The notes beneath the pieces were generated by a model, which saw nothing but the letters and a program-made list of their open reading frames with translations, did no database searches and was not told the DNA's origin. The position numbers and the translations under genes were made by a program. From Saccharomycopsis phalli (taxonomy: Eukaryota; Ascomycota; Saccharomycetes; Ascoideales; Saccharomycopsidaceae): a stretch of DNA of 64,000 bases. The DNA lies in assembly GCA_020342235.1 (NCBI GenBank), contig CP073214.1, positions 434,001 through 498,000 of the forward strand. The letters run 5' to 3'. Of this stretch, positions 38,965 to 48,807 are shown piece by piece (the first letter of the stretch is position 1; each line of letters starts with the position of its first letter).

Positions 38965-39795
38965 ATGAGTGGAGTATTATTCAATAATCTACGATACACC
39001 GCGGGATGTCTAGGGGGAAAGTTGGGTAATTTGACTTTAGTGAGAACAGGTGCCTCCCTCACTTCAATAGATGCTGTGAGCGGCACTGTGACACGTGCTA
39101 CCAAGTTGTTGAACCATTCTCAGGAAGCAGCTAGACTACGTAAAAGATTACCAGTACGTGTTGGGCTTGTTGGTATCAAGAGAGGTATGGTGCCGTACTT
39201 TGAGGAAGACGGTACGAGATACCCGTGCACTGTGGTGGAGATTGACTCTGTGGAAGTGTTGCATAACAAGACCCCAGAAAAAGAAGGGTATTATGCGGTT
39301 CAGCTCGGGTACGGCAACGAGAATCCCGAGAAGTTGCCACGGTCTCTTCTTGGGCATTTTGCCAAGGCACATGCGTCGCCGAAAGTAAAGGTAATGGAGT
39401 TCCAAGTGAAGGACGAGAGTGGGCTATTGCCGGTGGGCACTGAATTGAAGGCGGACCATTTCAAGGCCGGTCAGTTTGTGGATATCAAGTCGGTTTCCAA
39501 GGGTAAGGGTTTTGCTGGTGTGATGAAAAGATGGCATTTTGGCGGGTTGCGTGCTTCTCATGGTACGTCCGTGGCACATCGGCACGGTGGTTCATATGGA
39601 CAGAATCAGACGCCAGGAAGAGTTTACCCTGGACGGAAAATGCCGGGCCATAAGGGTGCCAAAAACGCCACTATCCAAAACAGTAAGGTGGTGGAAGTGA
39701 ATGCTGAAAAGGGATATGTGTTGGTCAAGGGACCGATTAGTGGGGCCAATGGCACCTTTGTGAAGTTGCAGGATGCAATTAAGAAGTATAGCTGA
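38965..39795 (+). CDS. MRPL9: Mitochondrial large-subunit ribosomal protein uL3m
   Basis: A 276-residue protein. After a presequence-like N-terminus it shows the uL3 pattern: LVGIKRGMVPYFEEDGTRYPCTVVEIDS, FKAGQFVDIKSVSKGKGFAGVMKRWHFGG, ASHGTSVAHRHGGSYGQNQTPGRVYPGRKMPGHKGAKNATIQNSKVV. The GKGF-x-GVMKRW loop approaches the peptidyl-transferase centre. The start is the ATG at 38965. Confidence 0.97.
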   Translation: MSGVLFNNLRYTAGCLGGKLGNLTLVRTGASLTSIDAVSGTVTRATKLLNHSQEAARLRKRLPVRVGLVGIKRGMVPYFEEDGTRYPCTVVEIDSVEVLHNKTPEKEGYYAVQLGYGNENPEKLPRSLLGHFAKAHASPKVKVMEFQVKDESGLLPVGTELKADHFKAGQFVDIKSVSKGKGFAGVMKRWHFGGLRASHGTSVAHRHGGSYGQNQTPGRVYPGRKMPGHKGAKNATIQNSKVVEVNAEKGYVLVKGPISGANGTFVKLQDAIKKYS

Positions 39796-39903
39796 GCTTC
39801 TATGTAAATAATATATATACATGTCTATAACCAATGTATCTTTTGTCAGATGCTCTGTGTGCATGAAAAAAAAAAAAAAAGAGACGATAATTTCACCATT
39901 GGC

Positions 39904-41270
39904 ATGCCTCGAGATCCGTTGATTGCTATAGTTGGCAAGCCATCTAGCGGAAAATCCACTACGTAAGTAGACTGAATGGGCGTGTATATTAGCCTCTAAC
40001 ATTTAGGCTAAATAGTAAGTGTGACATGATACCTTGTTTGAGCTGGAAATTGACTGTTTAGGTTTGACTGATGCCGGGGCCAAAGTGGGTGCGTTTCCGT
40101 TCACCACGATCGAGCCTAACAAGGCGACAGGTGAGTATATCCTGTGGTGAGATGTGTACTGACAGGGTAGGGTATTTAAAAATAGACTGTGCGTGTGGGA
40201 GATATGGCAAGCTGGAGCACTGCAAGCCCAACTACGGGATGTGCAAGAACGGCACGAGATATGTTCCTATAATGCTATTGGACGTTGCAGGGTTGGTACC
40301 AGGAGCACACGAGGGCCGGGGATTGGGAAACAAGTTTTTGTTTGACTTGAGTACTGCCGATGCGTTGATTCATGTGGTGGACGTAAGTGGTACTACCGAC
40401 GCCGAGGGAAAGGCGACGCGAGGGTACGATCCATTGGACGACATTGAGTGGCTCCAGGAGGAGATTCGTCGCTGGGTCCAAGGGAACTTGACCAAGAACT
40501 GGGGGTCTGTGGTCAGAAGGCACACGGCTACCAAGAGCAGTACTGCAGAGACTCTCCAACGGCAGTTTAGTGGGTATGGAGCAAACATGAACTTGGTGGT
40601 GAGTGCGTTGGACAAGATCCCTGGGCTTCTGCCCTTGGAAACCTGGGACGAGGACATGATCACCACCGTGGTTAAAGCGTTTATGGATGTGAAGTTCCCG
40701 ACTGTGCTTCTGTTGAACAAGATAGACCATCCGGACGCCGACAAGAATGTCTCGAAAATCATGCTAAAGTACCCGGAGACCAAAGCAGTGCTTACTTCTG
40801 CAATCACCGAAGTCCTCTTGCGGAAATTGGCCAAGCAAGGGTTCATCAAGTACGAGGATGGTACCGAGTTTGTCGACACCGCAGAAGACTTGCCCGACGA
40901 CAACTCGCTAAAGCCAATGGACGAGAAGTTGCAAGAGCGCGTGGAGAAGATCAGGGACTTGGTGTTATACAGATTCGGGTCGACTGGGGTGGTCCAGGTG
41001 CTACAGGCAGCAGCAGAGGTACTCCAGTTGGTGCCGGTGTTTACCGTGAAGAATATCCACAACTTCACCGGGGGCTCTGGCAATCATGTGTTCCGAGACT
41101 GCTTCCTTGTCAAGAAGGGTACTGCCGTGGGACGAGTGGTGCGGACCATCATGGGCGATGTGACGATTGCATTTATTGAAGGGGTGGGTGGGGTCAAGGT
41201 GAGTGAGGAAGATACAATTGACGTCAACAAGAATGACATTTTATCGTTTAAGGTTGTTCCTTCTGGTTAA
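39904..41270 (+). CDS. OBG/YchF-type GTPase of the YGR210C family, four exons including an 8-nt microexon
   Basis: Inferred exons are 39904-39962, 40007-40014 (8 nt), 40062-40130 and 40171-41270. They total 1236 nt and 411 residues, equal to S. cerevisiae YGR210C. The introns are 44, 47 and 40 nt (GTAAGT/GTAAGT/GTGAGT with CTAAC, TTGAC, TACTGAC branches). Splicing restores the G1 loop and its continuation, [33 protein letters not shown]. The 8-nt exon supplies parts of codons T-L-N-S. Later motifs are [22 protein letters not shown] (G3), [10 protein letters not shown] (G4 NKID) and a C-terminal TGS-like domain ([22 protein letters not shown]). The family is implicated in ribosome-linked functions but is poorly studied. 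Without the introns the P-loop half would be lost. Confidence 0.92.
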
Positions 41271-41515
41271 TAGACTGCTTCATAATGACACGTGTAACCT
41301 TTTTTTTTTTTAGGTGCCTCTACGGCACAGGTGTACAGTATCAAGCTGGTTTTTTATTCCATGGGCTTTTATTGAGGCTACATAGCCTGGATTAGGGTCC
41401 GGGGCTAACTCTATAGAGACTTTACATATTTCTGCACAATTACTCATGCCTAAATGCGTGATCGTCACTCCCAAAATTTTCAATCCTCGAGAAATTATTA
41501 AAGCAACACACAACC

Positions 41516-42916
41516 ATGTCTTCAGCCAAACCGATTACTCAAGGACTCAAGGACTTGGATTTGGACTCTGGCAGCAACGCTGTTTCCACCTCACCTACCC
41601 AGAATTTTATCTTGTCCACCAGCCAAGGCCGGTCGCAGGTAAAGCCAACCAAAGCCCTTCGGCCTTTCATCAAGGGTGAAATCAAAATCTTATTGTTGGA
41701 AAACGTCAACAAGGCTGCGATTGAAATATTGACCAAGCAGGGATACCAGGTTGAATTCCACAAAACCTCGCTTGGCGACGAGGAGTTGATTGAGAAGATT
41801 AAAGACGTCCACGCCATTGGCATCAGATCCAAGACCAGACTCAGTGAAAATATCCTCAAGCACGCAACAAAGTTGTATGCAATTGGATGTTTCTGTATTG
41901 GAACTAACCAAGTCGACTTGGAGTACGCTGCTGCCAGGGGAATTGCCGTGTTCAACTCCCCATTCTCAAACTCCAGATCCGTGGCCGAGTTGGTGATTGG
42001 CGAAATCATCTCCTTGGCGCGTCAGTTGGGCGACCGGTCCATCGAAATGCACACTGGGACTTGGAATAAGGTCAGCGCAAAGTGCTGGGAGATTAGAGGC
42101 AAGACCTTGGGGATTATCGGATACGGACATATTGGGTCCCAATTGTCGGTTATGGCCGAGTCAATGGGTATGAATGTCTTGTACTACGACGTGATGACCA
42201 TCATGGCATTGGGTAACTCCAAACAAGTGGACTCCTTGGACGAGTTGCTTAGAAACTCCGATTTTATTTCGTGCCACGTCCCTGCTACCAGCGACACCAA
42301 GCACATGATCTCCGCTCCTCAATTGGCTATCATGAAAGAGGGCTCATACCTCATCAACGCGTCCCGAGGAACTGTTGTCGACATTGGTTCTCTTGTCAAG
42401 GCCATGAAATCTGGAAAAATCGCCGGAGCTGCTCTCGACGTGTATCCAAACGAGCCGGCCAAGAATGGCGCTGGTTTATTCTCCAATGACTTAAACTCAT
42501 GGACTAGTGAATTAGTCTCGTTGAGAAACATTATCTTGACCCCACACATTGGTGGCTCCACTGAAGAGGCGCAATCTGCCATTGGTGTGGAAGTCAGTAC
42601 CGCCTTGACCAAGTACATTAACGAAGGTACCTCCACTGGAGCAGTGAACTTCCCAGAGGTATCCTTGAGATCCTTGGACTTGGACCAAGATAACTACGTG
42701 AGAGTGATCTACATCCATCAGAACGTACCAGGTGTGTTGAAGACGGTCAACAACATCTTGTCGAGTCATAATATCGAGAAGCAATTCTCGGACTCCCGTG
42801 GTGAAATCGCCTACCTCATGGCAGATATCTCCGACGTCACGGAAGAAAAAATTGAAAACTTACACAAGGAATTGAGCAAGACACCATACAAGATCAAGAT
42901 CAGATTGTTGTACTAA
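41516..42916 (+). CDS. SER33: D-3-phosphoglycerate dehydrogenase (Ser3/Ser33)
   Basis: A 466-residue NAD-dependent dehydrogenase. The N-terminal extension (1-53) precedes the substrate domain. The Rossmann fold has GIIGYGHIGSQL (GXGXXG), followed by RGTVVDIGSL with the catalytic Arg. It then shows AALDVYPNEPA and TPHIGGSTEEAQ with the catalytic His. The C-terminal ACT-type regulatory domain is NYVRVIYIHQNVPGVLKTVNNILSSHNIEKQ. It catalyses the first step of serine synthesis from 3-phosphoglycerate in the cytosol; the ACT domain normally binds serine for feedback control. S. cerevisiae has two near-identical genes; which one this matches cannot be told. Confidence 0.96.
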   Translation: MSSAKPITQGLKDLDLDSGSNAVSTSPTQNFILSTSQGRSQVKPTKALRPFIKGEIKILLLENVNKAAIEILTKQGYQVEFHKTSLGDEELIEKIKDVHAIGIRSKTRLSENILKHATKLYAIGCFCIGTNQVDLEYAAARGIAVFNSPFSNSRSVAELVIGEIISLARQLGDRSIEMHTGTWNKVSAKCWEIRGKTLGIIGYGHIGSQLSVMAESMGMNVLYYDVMTIMALGNSKQVDSLDELLRNSDFISCHVPATSDTKHMISAPQLAIMKEGSYLINASRGTVVDIGSLVKAMKSGKIAGAALDVYPNEPAKNGAGLFSNDLNSWTSELVSLRNIILTPHIGGSTEEAQSAIGVEVSTALTKYINEGTSTGAVNFPEVSLRSLDLDQDNYVRVIYIHQNVPGVLKTVNNILSSHNIEKQFSDSRGEIAYLMADISDVTEEKIENLHKELSKTPYKIKIRLLY

Positions 42917-43038
42917 TATTTATGCTGCCAGCAATTCCTCTAACTGTTTCAACAAACAGAAGTCTCTTTTATGCAATCATCATCTTCAACTATTTACGTG
43001 ATTTTTATATATACTAAAGCATACCCATGTAGACATTT

Positions 43039-43044
43039 CACGTG
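43039..43044. promoter_or_regulatory. CACGTG E-box
   Basis: TCACGTGA lies ~50 bp upstream of the DLD2-like start codon. A possible Cbf1-type site; function is inferred only. Confidence 0.4.
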
Positions 43045-43092
43045 ACTAATGGTATTTATGAGGTGACTCAAGTATTCAAATGTATAGCGGAT

Positions 43093-44664
43093 ATGAAGGC
43101 TTTAGCTGGTGCCAGACTTGTGGGCAAGTTGCTATTTCCGAGAACTGTTGTTGGTAGGTACTATGCATTGAGTTCCTTTAGAAATTATTCTACAAAGAAA
43201 GAGGTTGCGCTTACTGCTGAGACTTATCCTACTATTACCCGAGAAAGTAAATTCAAAAAGCTCGATGATGCCGACATCCAGTTCTTCAAGTCGGTAATAA
43301 GTGATCCAAATGGTGTTTTGCAAGATGACTTGGAGTTCTATAATGAGGACTATATGAGAAAGTACCGTGGTCAGTCTAAGTTGGTTCTCAAACCAAAGTC
43401 CACCGAGCAAGTTTCGCAAATTCTCAAGTATTGTAACGACCACAAGATTGCAGTGGTTCCACAGGGAGGAAATACGGGATTGGTTGGAGGCTCTGTAGCT
43501 GTTTTCGATGAGATTGTCTTGTCGTTGTCCAGCATGAACAATGTCAGATCGTTTGACAAGGTCTCGGGTATTTTAAAGGCCGATGCCGGGATCATTTTGG
43601 AGGCAGCCGACCAATTATTGGCGGATAATGGATATATATTTCCTTTGGATCTTGGTGCTAAAGGATCTTGTCATGTGGGAGGCACTATTGCTACCAATGC
43701 CGGTGGGTTAAGGTTACTCAGATATGGATCTTTGCATGGAAGTGTTTTGGGTTTGGAAGTGGTTTTACCTGACGGGACAATCATTGACTCGCTTCACTCA
43801 TTACGGAAAGATAACACTGGATATGATATCAAGCAATTATTCATTGGTTCTGAGGGTACAATTGGGGTCATCACGGGGTTCTCTATCTTGTGTCCACCAC
43901 GTCCAAAGGCCCTGAATGTGGCATTTTTGGGCGTTGAGTCTTACAAGTCTGTTATGGAAACCTTCATTGAGGCCAAGAGTAGTTTGTCCGAGATTTTGTC
44001 TGCGTTTGAGTTTATGGATCACAAGTCTCAAGAGTTGGTCCAGCTGCATTTGAAAGTGGACTTTCCTTTGGAGGAAAAATATCCATTCTATGTTTTGATT
44101 GAGACCTCTGGGTCAAACAAGGAACATGATGATGCCAAGTTGGAGCTGTTCTTGGAAGATGTGATGGAAAAGGAAATTGTCACTGACGGAATTGTCGCAC
44201 AAGACCAAACCCAGTTGGTCAACTTATGGAAGTGGAGAGAGCACATCCCAGAGGCATCGCAAATGAATGGAGGAGTGTATAAGTATGATGTGTCATTGCC
44301 TTTGGATGTATTGTATGATCTCATTCCAGCTGTTGAAGAAAAGTTGAGAGCAGATAATCTCATTGGTGATACAGAAGAGTTTCCTGTGATTGCTCCAGTA
44401 GGGTATGGACATGTTGGCGATGGAAACTTGCACTTGAACGTTGCAGTTAGACGGTATGACAAGAAAGTGGAGAAGTCGATCGAGCCATTTGTGTATGAGT
44501 GGATTCAATCAAAGAAGGGATCTGTCAGCGCTGAGCATGGGTTGGGTTTCCAAAAGAAAAATTATATTGGCTACACCAAGAGCAAGAATGAAATTGAGTT
44601 CATTAAAGGCTTGAAGGAAAAGTACGACCCTAATGGGATTTTAAACCCATACAAGTATGTATAA
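43093..44664 (+). CDS. DLD2: Mitochondrial FAD-linked D-2-hydroxyacid dehydrogenase (Dld2-like)
   Basis: A 523-residue flavoprotein. The N-terminus ([29 protein letters not shown]) is a mitochondrial presequence. The FAD-binding PCMH fold shows [46 protein letters not shown], and [22 protein letters not shown]. The C-terminal part has the active-site motif [13 protein letters not shown] and [13 protein letters not shown]. Relatives oxidise D-2-hydroxyglutarate or D-lactate, passing electrons to cytochrome c or pyruvate. Three CTG codons (43912, 44044, 44146) fall where the recalled S. cerevisiae Dld2 has Thr, Ser and Thr, favouring CTG as Ser. The substrate cannot be fixed from sequence alone. 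Confidence 0.94.
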   Translation: MKALAGARLVGKLLFPRTVVGRYYALSSFRNYSTKKEVALTAETYPTITRESKFKKLDDADIQFFKSVISDPNGVLQDDLEFYNEDYMRKYRGQSKLVLKPKSTEQVSQILKYCNDHKIAVVPQGGNTGLVGGSVAVFDEIVLSLSSMNNVRSFDKVSGILKADAGIILEAADQLLADNGYIFPLDLGAKGSCHVGGTIATNAGGLRLLRYGSLHGSVLGLEVVLPDGTIIDSLHSLRKDNTGYDIKQLFIGSEGTIGVITGFSILCPPRPKALNVAFLGVESYKSVMETFIEAKSSLSEILSAFEFMDHKSQELVQLHLKVDFPLEEKYPFYVLIETSGSNKEHDDAKLELFLEDVMEKEIVTDGIVAQDQTQLVNLWKWREHIPEASQMNGGVYKYDVSLPLDVLYDLIPAVEEKLRADNLIGDTEEFPVIAPVGYGHVGDGNLHLNVAVRRYDKKVEKSIEPFVYEWIQSKKGSVSAEHGLGFQKKNYIGYTKSKNEIEFIKGLKEKYDPNGILNPYKYV

Positions 44665-44994
44665 ATGTTGGTATATAGTAGTAGCCACTCATACATACTT
44701 TTTTAGTACATACATGTTATAACATGGGATTCTTTTATGTTAGAATATTCGTAATATTAAAGCATAGCCGCTGGGCATTTTGGTAGAAAAGTCCAACGAC
44801 ATCTAATAAAGTCGGAGAGCATATGGCAACAAATAAAAGAAGACCTTCAATGAGTTTCGATAGTTGGCTAACTAAACGCTAAAGAAAGTTAATAGCTTGG
44901 GAGCTATGGTGACATTATCCACGGGTCACTTACACAGAATCAAATGGACATGGACAAGAATAAGATTAATAAAGCAAATATATACAAAGAACGT
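44665..44994. other. Intergenic region between convergent genes
   Basis: 330 AT-rich bases between the stops of the DLD2-like and transporter genes. No feature recognised. Confidence 0.5.
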
Positions 44995-46470
44995 TTAAGA
45001 TATCAGCTTAGCTTCATCAGCAGCATGTTTAGCTTTTGCCTGTTCTCTTCTCCACAAGTATGTTAAGGGCACCAAAATCACCAACATCATTACACACAAA
45101 GCAATGTTATAGGCGTAACCTTTCAAGTATCGAGGAGCATCTTCCGTCTTCCATACAAACAAAGGAACCCAGACAGAAAAGGTGTTTCCCAAAGTGTTCA
45201 TGGTACTAAGGGTCAATGCTCTCAGGACTGCATTCTCAGAGCAAATAATGTTGGCCCAGGAATAGAGCACTGCTGCCAAACCATCAGCCACACCGGTTAA
45301 GAAAAAGGCAAAAAGGATTCCTCCTTTTCCTAATCCGTTCCAAACTGTTAAGAGAATACTGGCAACAAGATTGAGAGTAGTGGTAATAGCAATTGCTATA
45401 GGATGCGAGTCTTGCCAAGTATCTACAATGATACCATTGATAATTGCACTAACAATAGTGACTGCAGGGATGACTGTGGTTATAGTGTTGATTTTTCCCA
45501 CGGAGTAACCGTTTTGCTTTAACCAAATTGGTAAACCGTTATTTGAAGAAGGGCCATCGGCCTGGGAAAAGAAAATGGCAAAGAGCACCAATATGCTAAA
45601 CTTCCAATTTCCAAATATGGTTTCTTTAATGGCCAGAATGGTGATTTTATCGTTAGAGATTCTTCCCTCTCTCATCATTCTGAGTCTTGCAAGTTTCATT
45701 TCATCATCACTTAAGAGCTTGAAGGCAGTTTTGTTTTCCTTATTTGGAAGCCCAGGCAAGGTGAAGATACCATACAAACTAACAGGAACGGTGATAATGA
45801 AGGCTAATAAGAATAACCATTGCCATCCCTTTATTCCTCCCACTCCATCTAAATGCTTGTGTGCAGATGCCTGTATATAGCCACCAGCCATGGACCCAAT
45901 CTGGGACGCACAGAAGTAGAGAGCACTTCGCTTAGTGATCTCAGACTTTGTGTACCATGAACCAAGAATATACTGAACAGTAGGGAAGAAAAACGATCCT
46001 AGGAGACCAATACAAAATCTCAACGCATATAATTGGTGATAATTGGTGATCTTGAACATGCCAAGAGTAAACAAACTCCAAAGCGTATCCATGATTGGAA
46101 GATACAAATTGATAGGCAATTTGGTAGCAAGAATCGTCAATGGTATCTGGCCAATGATGAAACCAGCCATATAGCAGGATGATTGGTACGTTAATTGGTT
46201 ACCAAACATCTTTAAGTCCTCTTTCATACCACTGACATAAGCATAAGATATTGCTGTAGAGTCCAAGGTCTTCACAAAGGAAGAAAGAAACAAATACAAC
46301 CAAATTAACAAATCTAGTTTAATAATTAATATTTTCTCTTCCTTGGTGTCTGATTCGGAAAACCATTGGTACCATTTCTGGGGAATAACCTCGCGACTTA
46401 AGAATTGGTTTTCTTCCTCGGTGAGGGTGATTGTCTTTTCTTGTTCAAACAGGTCTTTTTTAATAGACAT
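44995..46470 (-). CDS. Major facilitator transporter, allantoate permease (Dal5/Fen2-like) family
   Basis: A 491-residue membrane protein with about 12 hydrophobic helices. Family marks: a polar N-terminus with EEKILIIKLDLLIWLYLFLSSFVKTLDSTAISYAYVSGMKEDLKMFGNQLTYQ. The LRFCIGLLGSFFFPTVQYILGSWYTKSEITKRSALYFCASQIGSMAGGYIQ segment, with its WYTKSEITKR loop, is typical of the anion:cation symporter group. A GIKGWQWLF box follows. Relatives carry allantoate, pantothenate (Fen2), biotin (Vht1), nicotinate (Tna1) or cysteine (Yct1). The particular solute cannot be inferred. The start is the ATG at 46470; the upstream open frame lacks an ATG. Confidence 0.85.
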   Translation of the reverse strand: MSIKKDLFEQEKTITLTEEENQFLSREVIPQKWYQWFSESDTKEEKILIIKLDLLIWLYLFLSSFVKTLDSTAISYAYVSGMKEDLKMFGNQLTYQSSCYMAGFIIGQIPLTILATKLPINLYLPIMDTLWSLFTLGMFKITNYHQLYALRFCIGLLGSFFFPTVQYILGSWYTKSEITKRSALYFCASQIGSMAGGYIQASAHKHLDGVGGIKGWQWLFLLAFIITVPVSLYGIFTLPGLPNKENKTAFKLLSDDEMKLARLRMMREGRISNDKITILAIKETIFGNWKFSILVLFAIFFSQADGPSSNNGLPIWLKQNGYSVGKINTITTVIPAVTIVSAIINGIIVDTWQDSHPIAIAITTTLNLVASILLTVWNGLGKGGILFAFFLTGVADGLAAVLYSWANIICSENAVLRALTLSTMNTLGNTFSVWVPLFVWKTEDAPRYLKGYAYNIALCVMMLVILVPLTYLWRREQAKAKHAADEAKLIS

Positions 46471-47221
46471 TTTTTTTTGAATCACACAGTATAAATTTTC
46501 CAGATCATCCCAATAAATACAGAGGAATGGTTTAGATTCTATCTCGTCATAATTAGCGAGTATTGCGACATCGTTATATCTGAGTACCAATTGAAGCGGA
46601 AAATTTGTCAAGGTATTGATGATTTAATAAATTAAAGTTTATAAATTAGGCATTTAATCATCAAAGCCATATTACCAAAATAAGGGTCCTTTAATTGATT
46701 CGAAACGATCTTTTTGATGGGGTTTTCCTATCCTCTAAATAAAAATCCTACATATTAATAAGCATAGAATCCCAAAGTGGAAATATACAACAGTATTAGC
46801 TGCAGCAATTAATTGATTTAAGCGGGTACAATTTAAAATGGTAATACAAACAGTAATTGTATATGTTATTTCAATTAGTGCGAAACTTAATCATGGAGGA
46901 AAAGAACTATGGATGTTTTTTGGCCTTTTATTGAGTTACTTGCCCACCTCCGCCAAGTCCTACAATAGAAAAATATAGTGAGTACCTCAAGATCAATAAA
47001 CAAGAAATTCGGCTGCATCAATGCCTTGTTAAGACCAAGAGATGACAAAATTTTATCGTACATATCCAATTTCTGCACAACAGCAGAAATATCTCGTTGG
47101 TTTTATGTGGTGCTCCTCCCTGTAAATCGCTGTGGTGAACTGCTTAAACACGCAAAAGTTTCTTTTCCGACCACCAATTAGAAAACTACTTTTTGTGCCA
47201 TATATTTACTACCTGGTGATA
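46471..47221. other. Long divergent intergenic region
   Basis: 751 AT-rich bases between the transporter and IZH3 starts. A 46-codon ATG frame (46838-46978, + strand) with one hydrophobic segment exists, and splice-like signals occur on both strands, but no known small protein was recognised. Confidence 0.4.
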
Positions 47222-48748
47222 ATGGGGTCCGCAACAGGCTACCAGAAACAAGATAATGTTAATATAAGGACTAGAGTGTCTAATATGACTCATTCTTTGG
47301 AGGAAAAGCTGAGTATTTCTGATGAACACTTACTCAATACCCTTGACGCATTTCTTGAATCACTAGAGACAAAATTTGATCACATTGAGAGATATTTTAG
47401 CGGATCAGCTAAGCAACTGGAAGAAGATGATATGTCTCAAAAAAAATCTGGGGTTTCATCACAAGATCATGCTGAAGATATACTTCAGTACTATCAGACA
47501 TTACGGTTGATGAAAACATCGTTTACCAATTCTACCAGTTCTAAGCTTGAGACAATAAAGAAAGTTTTCGATGATCATTGTCACACATTATTTGGCCCGT
47601 CTCAGCAATTATCTGGTACGGTACATGAGCAAATTGCCTCAGGGTTGGAGTTTATTGAGAGAAAACTTAACACCTTTGATTCGCTAATAGGTAACTTCCA
47701 TCCACCGGCTGTCTTCAGCCAGCAATGCCTTAACTATTATAGAGTCAATGTTGCCACACAGGAAGGCTTGGATAAACATTTGCATTACTACCAGCTTCCT
47801 TTCTTATGGCGCGAGAACCGTTTTATAGTGTACGGATACCGTTTCTATGAGCAAAAGCTGAGATTATTGAAGAGTATCTTTGCCATACCCTTTCATAATG
47901 AGACCACTAATATCTGGACTCACTTGTTGGGATCTATTTTGATGTGCTACATAGCTGGGTACCACTTTCCATCTACCCAAGTCTTCCGCCAAGCAGGCTC
48001 TTGGTACGATATTTTAATGATATACTTTTTTATATTGGCCTCTCTCAACTGCTTGATTAGTTCAACCTTTTGGCACACATTTAGTGGCAGCACTAACTTT
48101 ATTTTTAGAAATACCTGTGTCTGTGTTGACTATACTGGGATCACATTACTCATATCTGCCTCCATCATCTCTGTCGAGTACTGTGGATTGTACCATTTTC
48201 CAAAATTAAGGTTGCTACACATTTTTGTTACCTGCTTACTTGCCTGTGTTGGGTTCTATTTAAACTGGTCCCCTCATTTCGACAAGCCTGAGAGTCGACC
48301 ATTGAGAATATTCTTTTTTGTTCTTCTTGCTATAAGTGGCGGAAGCTGCTTTTTAAGTGCAAGTTTATTCAATGGGTTTGTTCCAACGTTCAAATATTTC
48401 TCTCCTCTTCTTATTTCCTTTGCTTCCTATGGCTTTGGGGTTTTTTTCTATGGACTATTGATTCCCGAACGATTGAGAACCGATGTGGTACTTCCTGAAC
48501 AAGATGTTGACATTAATTTGATACTTCAAAACTTCAACAGTCAGGAAGACATGACGGAAAGTGAATACTTGGAAGCGCATTTTATAGATGAACCTCCTAA
48601 GGCTTCTAATCACGGCAAATGGTGGTCACTATGGTGGGTCGACTATGTATTATCGTCTCATACAATTTGGCATATTTGCGTTGTTTTTGGGGTTTTGGGT
48701 CATTACTTTGCAATTTTGGATATGTTCTCCAAGGTTGATTTACTTTAA
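47222..48748 (+). CDS. IZH3: PAQR-family membrane protein Izh3 (adiponectin-receptor type)
   Basis: A 508-residue protein. A ~215-residue N-terminal soluble part, rich in coiled coil (ISDEHLLNTLDAFLESLETKFDHIERYF), is specific to Izh3. The seven-helix PAQR domain follows. Key motifs: FHNETTNIWTHLLGS before helix 1, SSTFWHTFSG with the first zinc-binding His, and SSHTIWHICVVFGVLGHY with the paired His of the last helix. PAQR proteins bind zinc at that His triad. In yeast they affect zinc and lipid (ceramide-linked) homeostasis. The start is the first ATG. The gene is convergent with ESF2 at its 3' end. Confidence 0.93.
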   Translation: MGSATGYQKQDNVNIRTRVSNMTHSLEEKLSISDEHLLNTLDAFLESLETKFDHIERYFSGSAKQLEEDDMSQKKSGVSSQDHAEDILQYYQTLRLMKTSFTNSTSSKLETIKKVFDDHCHTLFGPSQQLSGTVHEQIASGLEFIERKLNTFDSLIGNFHPPAVFSQQCLNYYRVNVATQEGLDKHLHYYQLPFLWRENRFIVYGYRFYEQKLRLLKSIFAIPFHNETTNIWTHLLGSILMCYIAGYHFPSTQVFRQAGSWYDILMIYFFILASLNCLISSTFWHTFSGSTNFIFRNTCVCVDYTGITLLISASIISVEYCGLYHFPKLRLLHIFVTCLLACVGFYLNWSPHFDKPESRPLRIFFFVLLAISGGSCFLSASLFNGFVPTFKYFSPLLISFASYGFGVFFYGLLIPERLRTDVVLPEQDVDINLILQNFNSQEDMTESEYLEAHFIDEPPKASNHGKWWSLWWVDYVLSSHTIWHICVVFGVLGHYFAILDMFSKVDLL

Positions 48749-48807
48749 TATTCTACAAAATACATGGATTACGGGGATTGCTCTATTGTAGTAACTGTCT
48801 TGTATAT

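Noticed and set aside
46838-46978. 46-codon frame with one hydrophobic segment upstream of IZH3
   Set aside because: No recognisable family, no clear splice partner, and overlapping splice-like signals on the other strand; length is within chance for AT-rich DNA.
46887-47078. Minus-strand frame in the IZH3 upstream region with an acceptor-like TTGTAG
   Set aside because: The donor would be weak (GTACTC) and the joined product matches nothing known to me.
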